Below, piece after piece: positions 34,569 through 42,545 of a stretch of 64,000 nt of DNA (position 1 is its first letter; every line of letters starts with the position of its first letter). The position numbers and the translations under genes were made by a program. The stretch lies in the NCBI RefSeq assembly GCF_016862375.1, contig NZ_BOMV01000092.1, forward strand, positions 1 to 64,000. The letters run 5' to 3'. Source of the DNA: Paractinoplanes rishiriensis (GTDB taxonomy: Bacteria > Actinomycetota > Actinomycetes > Mycobacteriales > Micromonosporaceae). The notes under the pieces are model-generated. The model saw only the letters and a list, made by a program, of their open reading frames with translations, did no database searches and had not been told where the DNA came from.

Positions 34569-35128
34569 CCGACGCCGTAACAACCCGCACCACGCCGTCC
34601 CGATGGCGTGACCGCGTCGTGGCCGCGGCAGCGCTGGTCACCGTGTGGATGCTGCTCTGGGGTGTCTTCTCCTGGGCGAACCTGATCAGCGGGCTCCTCG
34701 TTGCCGCCGTCGTGCTGACCGTCTTCCCGCTGCCGCCCGTCACGTTCGCCGGGCGTCCGCGCCCGGTCGGGCTGCTCCGTTTCGCCGGGCGGTTCCTCGC
34801 CGACCTGGTGGTGGCCAGCGTGCAGTTGGCTGTGCTGGCCTTCCGGTTCGGTCACCGACCCCGCAGCGCCATTATCCGGGTACCGCTGCGCGTCCGGTCG
34901 GACCTCGTGCTCACCCTCACCGGGGAGGCCGTCTCGCTGATCCCCGGCAGCCTCATCGTCGACACCGACCAGGCCTCGACGACGCTGTACATCCACGTCA
35001 TTGGGGTGGCCGACCGGGACGCCGTGGAACGGTTCCGCCGCCAGGTGTACGAGACCGAGGCCCGCATCGTCCGGGCCATCGGCTCCGCCGCCGAGATCAG
35101 CATGCTTGCGAAGGAGAGACTTCCATGA
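34565..35128 (+). CDS. mrpE: Mrp antiporter subunit E
   Basis: A 187-residue MrpE/MnhE. Two or three helices lie in the first 75 residues; the rest is a cytoplasmic domain with the family pattern TLTGEAVSLIPGSLIVDTD followed by LYIHVIGV. Overlaps both neighbours by 4 bases. Confidence 0.92.
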   Translation: MTDAVTTRTTPSRWRDRVVAAAALVTVWMLLWGVFSWANLISGLLVAAVVLTVFPLPPVTFAGRPRPVGLLRFAGRFLADLVVASVQLAVLAFRFGHRPRSAIIRVPLRVRSDLVLTLTGEAVSLIPGSLIVDTDQASTTLYIHVIGVADRDAVERFRRQVYETEARIVRAIGSAAEISMLAKERLP

Positions 35129-35385
35129 CCGTGGTTGGTATCGCCGTGTCCATGTTGCTCTTCGCGGCGCTGACCCTCGTGCTCGTCCGGGTCGTGCGTG
35201 GACCAACCACGCTGGACCGCATCGTCGCGGTGGACGTGCTCCTGGCCGTCGTGGTGTGCGCCATCGCCGCGGAGGCCGCCTACACCCGCGACGCGACGTC
35301 GCTGCCCATCCTGGTGGTCCTGTCCATCCTGGGCTTCATCGGCTCGGTCAGCGTCGCCCGGTTCGCCCCGTGGAGCAGGCGATGA
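35125..35385 (+). CDS. mrpF: Mrp antiporter subunit F
   Basis: An 86-residue protein with three helices. RVVRGPTTLDRIVAVDVL is the MrpF/MnhF signature loop. AAGGAGAG stands ahead of ATG 35125. Overlaps mrpG by 4 bases. Confidence 0.92.
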   Translation: MTVVGIAVSMLLFAALTLVLVRVVRGPTTLDRIVAVDVLLAVVVCAIAAEAAYTRDATSLPILVVLSILGFIGSVSVARFAPWSRR

Positions 35386-35783
35386 CCCTCCAGACCGTCG
35401 TCGACATCCTCGCCGGCACCTGCCTGATCTCCGGAGCGCTGCTCAGCTTCGCGGCCGGAGTCGGCTTGCTGCGCTTTCCCGACCTGCTGTCCCGCATGCA
35501 CGCCGCCACCAAGCCGCAGGTGCTGGGGCTGCTGCTCATTCTTGCCGGCGCTGCGCTGCGATTGCAGAACACCATCGACATCACCACCTTGGTGCTGGTG
35601 GGCATCTTCCAACTGGCGACCGCACCCGTCTCCGCCCACATGGTCGGCCGAGCCGTCTACCGCTCCCGGCACGTCCGCACCGATCTTCTCGTGGTCGACG
35701 AACTCGCCGCCGACCGCGCCGACGGTGACGGACAGCAGCAGGCTGACGATGCGGCCCACGCACGGCGGGTTCAAGACGCCTGA
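35382..35783 (+). CDS. mrpG: Mrp antiporter subunit G
   Basis: A 133-residue MrpG/MnhG with three helices and the signature GVGLLRFPDLLSRMHAATKP. The C-terminal 40 residues are polar and variable. It ends the six-gene operon mrpA-C-D-E-F-G. Confidence 0.92.
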   Translation: MTLQTVVDILAGTCLISGALLSFAAGVGLLRFPDLLSRMHAATKPQVLGLLLILAGAALRLQNTIDITTLVLVGIFQLATAPVSAHMVGRAVYRSRHVRTDLLVVDELAADRADGDGQQQADDAAHARRVQDA

Positions 35784-35836
35784 TTCGGCGCCATGGGAAC
35801 ACGGGCCGGGAAGCCGCCGCGAGCAGGGAGTTGAGT

Positions 35837-36060
35837 ATGGACGTGACCGCAACCATCTGGGCGGGTCTTCAGCCCGAAGGGCCGGGCGCAGAATGCCGTG
35901 TCGGCTGCCCGGCGGCACGCCACGCAGTATCTGGAGGTCGAGGACGACCCCGCCCTGCGGGAGAAGATCTACACCAAGCTGGCCGCCGAGATCGACGTGA
36001 TCAAGAGCCTGCCGGAGAAGTACCAAGCGCTGATCCGCGAGGAGGAGAAACTCATGACTC
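35837..36060 (+). pseudogene. Frameshifted small gene of unknown function
   Basis: An ATG at 35837 opens a frame (MDVTATIWAGLQPEG) that loses sense after about 15 codons, while another plus frame continues with an ordered, charged helical sequence from about 35880 (GRAQNAVSAARRHATQYLE, then EKIYTKLAAEIDVIKSLPEKY). One indel near 35875 would join them to a protein of about 75-90 residues. The open frame continues to 36344 but becomes unstructured. Product unknown; it could instead be two chance frames. Confidence 0.35.
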
Positions 36061-36284
36061 TGCTTCTCCGGGCGTGCGACGTGCACGATGCGGCATGTCC
36101 GTCGGCGGCCGCCGGTCCGCCGGTGGTGCCGCGGAGTCCTAAGTTCTGGGACTTCGCAGGCTGTGTGCCACCGACGAAGTTGGCGCCGGTGGTCGATCAC
36201 AATCAGTGTAATCGTCGGTCCTGGTGTCGGCTGCGCCGTCGGGTGCCGGGCAGCCTGATACGGCGCGGGCGTCGCTCGCTGCCC

Positions 36285-36424
36285 GGCGTAAACGGCTCGG
36301 CGCTGAATGGGTGCATTCGGCCGACCTTCGAGCGGGCCCGCTGACTGTCGTCGAACTCGTACCGGATGTGGTTTCGGACACCGGCTATTCCGGGTACTGC
36401 CGTGTCGGCGAAGGTCCGCGGCAT
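36285..36424 (-). pseudogene. Remnant of a CBS-BON protein C-terminus
   Basis: On the minus strand about 45 codons read VPGIAGVRNHIRYEFDDSQR then ARSKVGRMHPFSAEPF, matching the tail of the CBS-BON protein at 3298-3978 (VPGVQHVVNDIAYDFDDS and SRVGRTHPFSAEPF). The CBS domains and most of the BON domain are missing, so only a tail fragment survives. Confidence 0.7.
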
Positions 36425-36521
36425 TGTCGTGCCGAGCGGATCGTCGGCGAAGGAGCCTGGCTGGGCGCAGAGGCGGTGGCGCTCGACGATTGCGGGACGG
36501 GACCGATGGGTATCGGGGACT

Positions 36522-36782
36522 ATGCCGCTTGAACCTCAACCGCCTGACCGGCGCGGTACGGTCGGCCACGCCTACAGTGCCCTGAATCTTCGTTTGCTGC
36601 TGGCCGCGTTTGGACTCGTCACGTCGGTGGTCTTCGCCGTGCTGCTGTTCCGGGTCGGCATAGCGCTCGGCTGGTTGTTCGTCGCCCTCGCCGTCGTGGC
36701 CGCGGTGGACATCGTCGTGATCCAGCTGCGGCGGCGAGCTCGCCACCGCGTCGACGGTGATGGGCACTCGCTCTTCGAATGA
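36522..36782 (+). CDS. DUF6343 small membrane protein
   Basis: An 86-residue protein with the actinobacterial DUF6343 pattern: a short N-terminus ending GHAYSALNLRLLLAAFGL, two membrane helices (about 20-42 and 46-65) and VDIVVIQLRRRAR after them. Function unknown. ATG 36522 follows CGGGGAC, a weak ribosome site. Confidence 0.75.
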   Translation: MPLEPQPPDRRGTVGHAYSALNLRLLLAAFGLVTSVVFAVLLFRVGIALGWLFVALAVVAAVDIVVIQLRRRARHRVDGDGHSLFE

Positions 36783-36879
36783 CCGCCGCGTGGAAGCACC
36801 GGATGACATGCGGACTCACCGATTCGAACGTGACGGCCGCCGCCTCGGGGTGATGGCGCGGTTCCGGCCGGGTTCGACC

Positions 36880-36993
36880 ATGTCGCCCGGTGACCGGTTT
36901 GTCGGCATCGGCTCCGAACACCTCGACGCTGTTGCGGCCGGCGGTGACGATTCCGGAGATGGCTCGCCCGTGTGCGCCGTTTCCGATTGAGGA
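36880..36993 (-). pseudogene. Remnant of an F420-dependent NADP oxidoreductase N-terminus
   Basis: The minus strand reads SIGNGAHGRAISGIVTAG then RNSVEVFGADADKPVTG, a clear match to the first 40 residues of the intact protein at 48761-49336 (SIIGNGNMGQAISGIVTAG, NSVEVFGRDDTQKPVTG). The start codon and everything after about residue 42 are lost. Confidence 0.72.
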
Positions 36994-37021
36994 TGACCTT
37001 CAGGCAGATTGGCACGACGCA

Positions 37022-37924
37022 TTACACGAGCGCGTCTGCGTCGCCGTCGTCGTGGATCACGGCAATGGGGCAGGGTGCGTGCGTGACGCAGTGGGTGGAC
37101 ACCGAGCCCATCAGGAGTCCCTTCCAGCCGCCGTAGCCCCGTGATCCGACGACCAGCAGGTCGGCGCCCTCGGCGAGTTCCAGCAGCGACGCGGCCGGCG
37201 GTCCTTGCACCAGGTATGCCTTCAGTTGAGCTCGGGTAGCGTCGAGTGCGGCGCGGCGAACGCTGTCCCGAAGGGTCGTCGCGGATTGCGCTTCGATCTC
37301 GTCCAGCGCGTCCTGCGGCCACGCCATCGGCCCGGCGAATCCCATATACGGCACAGTCCAGGTGTGCACCGCCTGCAACTCGGCGCCACGGTGGGCGGCC
37401 GCATCGTGGGCGAAGCGCAGTGCACGTACCGAATGTGGGGACCCGTCCACGCCGGCCACCACCCGTTTTGTCGCGGAATCCGGCCTATCTCCGCGTACGA
37501 CGACCACCGGGGTTTGCGCATACTGAGCGCAGGTCTGGCTGACCGACCCCAGGACGGAACCGGCGAGGCTGCCGCGTCCACGGGACCCGACGACCAGCAG
37601 CGAGTCGACGCCCGCTTCGCGGATCAGCCCCTGGGCGGGGTGGCCGTGCCGGACGTCGGTGGTCACCGCGACGTCCGTCGCCCCGGCACCCTCGACCACC
37701 GCCCGCACACCGGCCGCGACGTCGCGCCCCAGGCGTTCGCGCAGCCCGGTTACGGATGTCAACGCGGCGAGCCGCTCGGTCTGCTGGGCCGTGCCGTTCG
37801 GGTGCCAGACGTTGACTGCCCGCACTGGCAGGCCCCGCAATCTGCCTTCATGAAGTGCCCAGATCAGGGCCTGCTCGGCCTCGGCTGAACCGTCGACACC
37901 TACTACTACGCTGGTGATGCTCAT
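37022..37924 (-). CDS. Tandem universal stress protein (two UspA domains)
   Basis: A 300-residue protein. Domain 1 (about 1-140) opens SVVVGVDGSAEAEQALIWA and ends GSRGRGSLAGSVLGSVSQ; domain 2 (about 148-290) has VVAGVDGSPHSVRALRFA and GSRGYGGWKGLLMGSVSTH. Both retain the ATP-binding pattern. It is a distant paralogue of the 11113-12000 protein. Monocistronic by position. Confidence 0.9.
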   Translation of the reverse strand: MSITSVVVGVDGSAEAEQALIWALHEGRLRGLPVRAVNVWHPNGTAQQTERLAALTSVTGLRERLGRDVAAGVRAVVEGAGATDVAVTTDVRHGHPAQGLIREAGVDSLLVVGSRGRGSLAGSVLGSVSQTCAQYAQTPVVVVRGDRPDSATKRVVAGVDGSPHSVRALRFAHDAAAHRGAELQAVHTWTVPYMGFAGPMAWPQDALDEIEAQSATTLRDSVRRAALDATRAQLKAYLVQGPPAASLLELAEGADLLVVGSRGYGGWKGLLMGSVSTHCVTHAPCPIAVIHDDGDADALV

Positions 37925-37989
37925 AATGCACCGCCTTCGATTGTACGACCGGTCGGATTAACTGACCGCTGGCAACTCCCCGTGCGGGC

Positions 37990-38270
37990 CGGCCGTGCCC
38001 CACGCCGCTCCACCGGCGCAGCTCAGCCGCCAGGTCGAGGTGGTCGACAGGCGCGGCGTTCTCGTACTCGTCCCGCCTCGCGGGGCAGCATCCACATGAG
38101 TTCGAACTCGTTGCCGTCGGGTCGGCGCCGTAGACGCTCTTGGTGGCGCCATGGCTCGACGCGCTGGTGTAGGCACCGGCGTCGATCAGCGTAACGCGTG
38201 CCGCCGCGAGTTCGTCGATGGTGTCGCACTGGATGCTCAGCTCGACCGTGACGTCGGCCTGAGCCTGTTC
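37990..38270 (-). pseudogene. Frameshifted remnant of a VOC (glyoxalase/bleomycin-resistance) protein
   Basis: The minus strand encodes the C-terminal half of a VOC-fold protein: VTVELSIQCDTIDELAAARV, TSASSHGATKSVYGADP, then after a one-base frameshift DGNEFELMWMLPRE, and after a second shift DEYENAAPVDHLDLAAELRR. The GADPDGNEFE stretch, split by the missing base at about 38120, is a hallmark of the family. No N-terminal half is found. Confidence 0.65.
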
Positions 38271-38291
38271 GTGTAGCGGTTGCGTGGCGGG

Positions 38292-39554
38292 TCAGGTCAG
38301 CCAGGCCAGGGCGGCCGCCACCATGGCCTGGGTGCCGGTGTCGAGGGTGGGTTGGACGACCGGCGCGAAGGCGGGGGAGTGGTTGACCGGGATGTCCTCG
38401 GAGACTCGCCCGGCGTCGACCGCCCGATGGTAGGCCGCGGGGTCGGTTCCACCAATGCCCCAGTACGTGAAGGGCACGGACAACGCGTTCGGAATATCGC
38501 TGAAGTCCTCGCTCGCAGACTGCAGCGGCAGGTCCTGGGAGCGAGCGCCGAAGAAGGCGTCGAAAGCCGCCCGCACCCCTGCGGTAACCACGGGATCGTT
38601 CTGCGTCGGCGGGAAGCGGTCGGACAGCAGGAACTCGGGGTCCTTGGGCGACCGCGACGCCTGACATTCGGCGATCACAATCCGCTTCACCGCGTTCAGG
38701 ATGGCTTCCCGGGTCTTGTCGTTATAGGTGCGGATGTTCAGTTGCAGCACGGCGTGATCACCGATGACGTTGCTGGTGGTACCCGCCTGGATGCTGCCGA
38801 CCGTCAAGACGGCCGGATCCGTCGGGTCGACCTCACGAGCGATCACGGTCTGGAGCCGTACCACGATCATCGCGGCCAGCACGACCGGGTCGACCGCGGC
38901 GTGCGGCATCGAGCCGTGCGCGCCTCGGCCGTAGACGGTGATTTGTACGCTGTCGGCAGCGGACAGCGCCGGGCCGGGGCGGGTGCCGACCACGCTGGCC
39001 GGCATTGGTAGCACGTGTTGAGCAAACGCCACGTCCACGTGGCCGACGATCTCGGCGAGCCGGTCCTCCACCATCTTCCGCGCACCATCGCCGACTTCCT
39101 CGGCGGGTTGGAACAGCGCGACCACCCTGCCCCGCCAGGCGTACCGGGCCTGGGACAGCAGGGCGCAGGCGCCGAGCAGGCAGGTGACGTGAACGTCGTG
39201 ACCGCAGGCGTGCATCACGGGCACCTCGTTGCCGTCCCGGTTGCGCGCGGTGACCGTGCTCGCGTATGGAAGACCGGTGTGTTCCTCGACCGGCAAGGCG
39301 TCCATATCGGCTCGCAAGAGGACGGTCGGCCCGTCACCGTTGGGCAGCACACCGACCACGCCGGTCCCACCGACCCCCTGGTGAACCTCGTATCCGAAGC
39401 CGCCGAGCCGTTTCGCCACCTCGGATGCGGTGTCGTGCTCCTGATGGGACAACTCGGGATGTTCATGCAGGTGCCGGTAGAGCGCTTCCTGCCAGGGCCG
39501 GGTTTCGTCCAGGCCGCTGAGAACACTCGCCGTCGGCGAGCCGTTGATGGTCAT
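38292..39554 (-). CDS. M20-family amidohydrolase (N-acyl amino acid / hippurate hydrolase type)
   Basis: A 420-residue dinuclear metal peptidase-fold enzyme. Metal-binding segments are MHACGHDVHVTCLLGA (about 117-132) and LFQPAEEVGDGARKM (about 150-165), with a later His in FAQHVLPM and a C-terminal SASEDFSDIP. The lid domain is at about 200-315. Family members cleave N-acyl amino acids, hippurate or indole-acetyl-amino acids; the substrate is not clear. The start overlaps the stop of the TRIC gene by 4 bases. Confidence 0.87.
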   Translation of the reverse strand: MTINGSPTASVLSGLDETRPWQEALYRHLHEHPELSHQEHDTASEVAKRLGGFGYEVHQGVGGTGVVGVLPNGDGPTVLLRADMDALPVEEHTGLPYASTVTARNRDGNEVPVMHACGHDVHVTCLLGACALLSQARYAWRGRVVALFQPAEEVGDGARKMVEDRLAEIVGHVDVAFAQHVLPMPASVVGTRPGPALSAADSVQITVYGRGAHGSMPHAAVDPVVLAAMIVVRLQTVIAREVDPTDPAVLTVGSIQAGTTSNVIGDHAVLQLNIRTYNDKTREAILNAVKRIVIAECQASRSPKDPEFLLSDRFPPTQNDPVVTAGVRAAFDAFFGARSQDLPLQSASEDFSDIPNALSVPFTYWGIGGTDPAAYHRAVDAGRVSEDIPVNHSPAFAPVVQPTLDTGTQAMVAAALAWLT

Positions 39555-40207
39555 CGTGAGGGCTCCTTCGTCGGCGGTGGGGAGTGGGGCGGGGTGGGTG
39601 CGTCGACCCCGTACCTCAATGCGAACAGCCGCACAGCGGCGCAGACGGAAGCGCCGAGCACGGGAAAGACGGGGTTGGTGCTGCCGGCCTGCTGCGCGAT
39701 GACCAGCACCGCGGCTCCGAGCAGCGCCGGTATCGCGTACAGCCCTTCACGCAGCACCGTCGGGACCTGCCGCAGCAACACGTCGCGCAGCATCCCTCCA
39801 CCGATGCCGGTAATCGCCCCCAGGAGGACTGCCTGCACTGGTCCCAACCCAAATCTCAGCGCCTTGGTTGCACCCGTCACGGCGAACAGGGCGAGGCCGA
39901 GAGCATCGAAGACCATGACACTGCGCTCGGCCCGCTCCAAAAGGCGGCCGGCGAAGAAGCAGACCAGTCCCGCCGCCGCGGCGGCCGCCAGGTACCGCCA
40001 GTCCCGGAAGGTCGCCGGAGACGTGCCGATCAACACGTCCCTGATGATGCCGCCGGCCAGCCCGACGACCGCAGCGAGCACGACAACGCCCACCAGGTCG
40101 AGCCTCGCTCGTACCCCGGCCAAGCCACCGCTGAGGCCGAATACGAACGTGCCCGCCAAGTTCAAGGCGAGGATGAGCCCGGGGTCGAAGCCCTCGGGAA
40201 CGTCCAT
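39551..40207 (-). CDS. TRIC-type cation channel family protein (UPF0126)
   Basis: A 218-residue membrane protein with two repeats of three helices plus one extra. Each repeat has the family glycine pattern: FVFGLSGGLAGVRARLDLVG with GGIIRDVLIGTSP, and ALFAVTGATKALRFGLGPVQ with GGGMLRDVLLRQVP. Prokaryotic TRIC proteins are K+-permeable channels. It is translationally coupled with the downstream amidohydrolase gene. Confidence 0.88.
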   Translation of the reverse strand: MDVPEGFDPGLILALNLAGTFVFGLSGGLAGVRARLDLVGVVVLAAVVGLAGGIIRDVLIGTSPATFRDWRYLAAAAAAGLVCFFAGRLLERAERSVMVFDALGLALFAVTGATKALRFGLGPVQAVLLGAITGIGGGMLRDVLLRQVPTVLREGLYAIPALLGAAVLVIAQQAGSTNPVFPVLGASVCAAVRLFALRYGVDAPTPPHSPPPTKEPSR

Positions 40208-40225
40208 GGGTGCCAGGTCCGGCGG

Positions 40226-41977
40226 TCAGCGGTTCTCGGAGCGGTCCTCGGTGTACGAGGCACCGCCATCGGATTCGCTGGCCAGCGGACGTGCTCCGCC
40301 CTCGGGAGGCCCGGCGGCAGACTGCCCGCCCGCCGCGAGTTCGGGAAACTTCGCGTCGAACGCGGGCCGCTCGGAGCGGATGCGGGGCATGCGGTCGAAG
40401 TTGCGCAGCGGCGGCGGGCTGGAGGTGGCCCACTCCAGCGAGTTGCCGTGACCCCAGGGGTCGTCGACGGTGACCAACTGTCCGTATCGGTACGACTTCC
40501 AGACGTTGTAGAGGAAGGGCAGCGTCGAGGCGCCGAGGATGAAGGAGCCGATGGTGGACACCGAATTGAGTACGGTGAAACCGTCCCCGGGCAGGTAGTC
40601 GGCGTAGCGGCGGGGCATGCCCTCGGCGCCCAGCCAGTGCTGCACCAGGAATGTGGTGTGGAAGCCGATGAAGGTCAACCAGAAATGCAGCTTGCCGAGG
40701 CGGTCGTCGAGCATCCGGCCGAACATCTTGGGGAACCAGAAATAGATGCCGGCGAACACTGCGAAGACGATGGTGCCGAACAGGACGTAGTGGAAGTGGG
40801 CGACCACGAAGTAGCTGTCGTGGACGTGGAAGTCGACCGGCGGTGAGGCGAGCAGGACGCCGGTGAGCCCGCCGAGTAGGAAGGTCACCAGGAAGCCGAG
40901 CGCGAACATCATCGGTGTCTCGAAGCTGATCTGGCCGCGCCACATGGTGCCGATCCAGTTGAAGAATTTCATGCCGGTGGGGATCGCGATCAGGTAGCTG
41001 AGGAAGCTGAAGAACGGCAGCAGCACCTGGCCGGTGGCGAACATGTGGTGGGCCCACACCGTCATGGACAGCGCCGCGATCAGCAGGGTCGCCGCAACCA
41101 GACCCTTGTAGCCGAAGACGGGCTTGCGGCTGAAGACCGGGATGACCTCGCTGACGATGCCGAAGAACGGCAGCGCCACGACGTAGACCTCGGGGTGGCC
41201 GAAGAACCAGAACAGGTGCTGGTACAGCATCGGGCCGTTGGTGGCCGGGTCGTACACGTGGGCGCCAAGGATCCGGTCCGCACCGAGCGCCAGTAGCGCG
41301 GCGGCCAGGAACGGGAAGATCAGGATGACCAGGAGGCTGGTGACCAGGATGTTCCACGTCATGATCGGCATCCGGAACATGGTCATGCCGGGGGCGCGCA
41401 GGGTCAGGATCGTGGTGATCATGTTGACCCCGCCGAGGATGGTGCCCAGTCCGGACAGGACCAGGCCCATCACCCACATGTTGCCGCCCACGCCCGGGGA
41501 GTTGATGCTGTCGCTCAGCGGGGCGTACGCGGTCCAGCCGAAGTCCGCCGCACCACCGGGCGTGAAGAAGGCGCCCACCGCGATGAGCCCGCCGAACAGA
41601 TACAGCCAGTACGCGAACGAGTTCAGCCGCGGGAACGCCACATCCGGCGCGCCGATCTGGATCGGCACCACGAAGTTGGCGAACGCGAACACGATCGGCG
41701 TCGCGAAGAACAGCAGCATGATCGTGCCGTGCATGGTGAACAGTTGGTTGTACTGCTCGGGCGACAGGATCTGCATGCCCGGCCGGCCGAGCTCGGCGCG
41801 CATGATCAGCGCCATCAGGCCGCCGATCATGAAGAATGCGAAAGCCGTGATCATATACATGATCCCGATTTGCTTCGCATCGGTGGTGCGCAGTATCCGC
41901 GCCAGCGCGGAGCCTCTCACCTGGCGCCTTACCGGCCACGGGCGGGCGACAACCGGTTGCGGCTCGACCGCAGTCAT
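40226..41977 (-). CDS. ctaD: Cytochrome c oxidase subunit I (aa3 type)
   Basis: A 583-residue heme-copper oxidase subunit. Heme a ligand in FTMHGTIMLLF, Cu-B/Tyr crosslink region WFFGHPEVYVVALP, Cu-B His pair in VWAHHMFATG, heme ligands in VVAHFHYVLFG, and the K-channel region are all present. The last 60 residues are a polar extension. The ATG at 41977 has CTGGAGG upstream. The frame is open 100 codons further, but that part is a gene remnant (42080-42300). No subunit II/III genes are adjacent, so this is an isolated, probably extra copy. Confidence 0.92.
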   Translation of the reverse strand: MTAVEPQPVVARPWPVRRQVRGSALARILRTTDAKQIGIMYMITAFAFFMIGGLMALIMRAELGRPGMQILSPEQYNQLFTMHGTIMLLFFATPIVFAFANFVVPIQIGAPDVAFPRLNSFAYWLYLFGGLIAVGAFFTPGGAADFGWTAYAPLSDSINSPGVGGNMWVMGLVLSGLGTILGGVNMITTILTLRAPGMTMFRMPIMTWNILVTSLLVILIFPFLAAALLALGADRILGAHVYDPATNGPMLYQHLFWFFGHPEVYVVALPFFGIVSEVIPVFSRKPVFGYKGLVAATLLIAALSMTVWAHHMFATGQVLLPFFSFLSYLIAIPTGMKFFNWIGTMWRGQISFETPMMFALGFLVTFLLGGLTGVLLASPPVDFHVHDSYFVVAHFHYVLFGTIVFAVFAGIYFWFPKMFGRMLDDRLGKLHFWLTFIGFHTTFLVQHWLGAEGMPRRYADYLPGDGFTVLNSVSTIGSFILGASTLPFLYNVWKSYRYGQLVTVDDPWGHGNSLEWATSSPPPLRNFDRMPRIRSERPAFDAKFPELAAGGQSAAGPPEGGARPLASESDGGASYTEDRSENR

Positions 41978-42079
41978 GGCGTCCTCCAGCGACGTTCGGA
42001 GAGTGCTTCCGGCCGAGACCGACGCTACGCTGATCGCGTCGCATGCGCAGCCGTGGTCTATATGGTGAGCGGCACCACG

Positions 42080-42300
42080 AGCTGAATGGATGCGGGAGTC
42101 ACGTGGCTCGTTGTTGGACAGCGCCGCGATCCGGTGACCCGGCCGCAACGTGCTCGCGAACGGGTAGAGCCGCACGACGTACTCCTCGGCCTTGCCTGGG
42201 TCCATCGGCATAGCACGGTGGCCGACGCATAGCAGGTCAGCGTCGTGGGAGGCGTCGATCAGAACGGCCGCGGGCACGTCCGCCGGCAGGTCGATGCTGA
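42080..42300 (-). pseudogene. Composite remnant: USP fragment joined to a CocE/X-Pro hydrolase-type tail
   Basis: In the frame of ctaD, upstream of its start, the minus strand reads VPAAVLIDASHDADLLCVGH, as in the C-terminal half of universal stress proteins, and then directly EEYVVRLYPFASTLRPGHRI and AALSNNEPRDS, as in the C-terminal domain of CocE/NonD-type hydrolases. The two pieces come from unrelated families and neither has a start or an active site. About 245 bp between this and the FUSC gene hold nothing recognisable. Confidence 0.5.
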
Positions 42301-42545
42301 CTGTGAGGGGTGAGTGCGGCGGCTCGGGACCGGTCGGCTGCGGCTGGACTTGCCATCGTGAGCACGGGCAGCCGCAGTCTCAGATGGTGCGGTATCTCGT
42401 CGCTGCGGCGGAGTTTCTATGGCGCAGTGACGGCGGGGATTGGAGCAGAGCGGGGCAGGCTGGACTGAAGGTCCGGTTTCGGTGACACCGGTGGGTCGGA
42501 ATCGGCGGCTCTGGGGCGGCGGTAGGCCGCCGGGGATGCAGTGGG

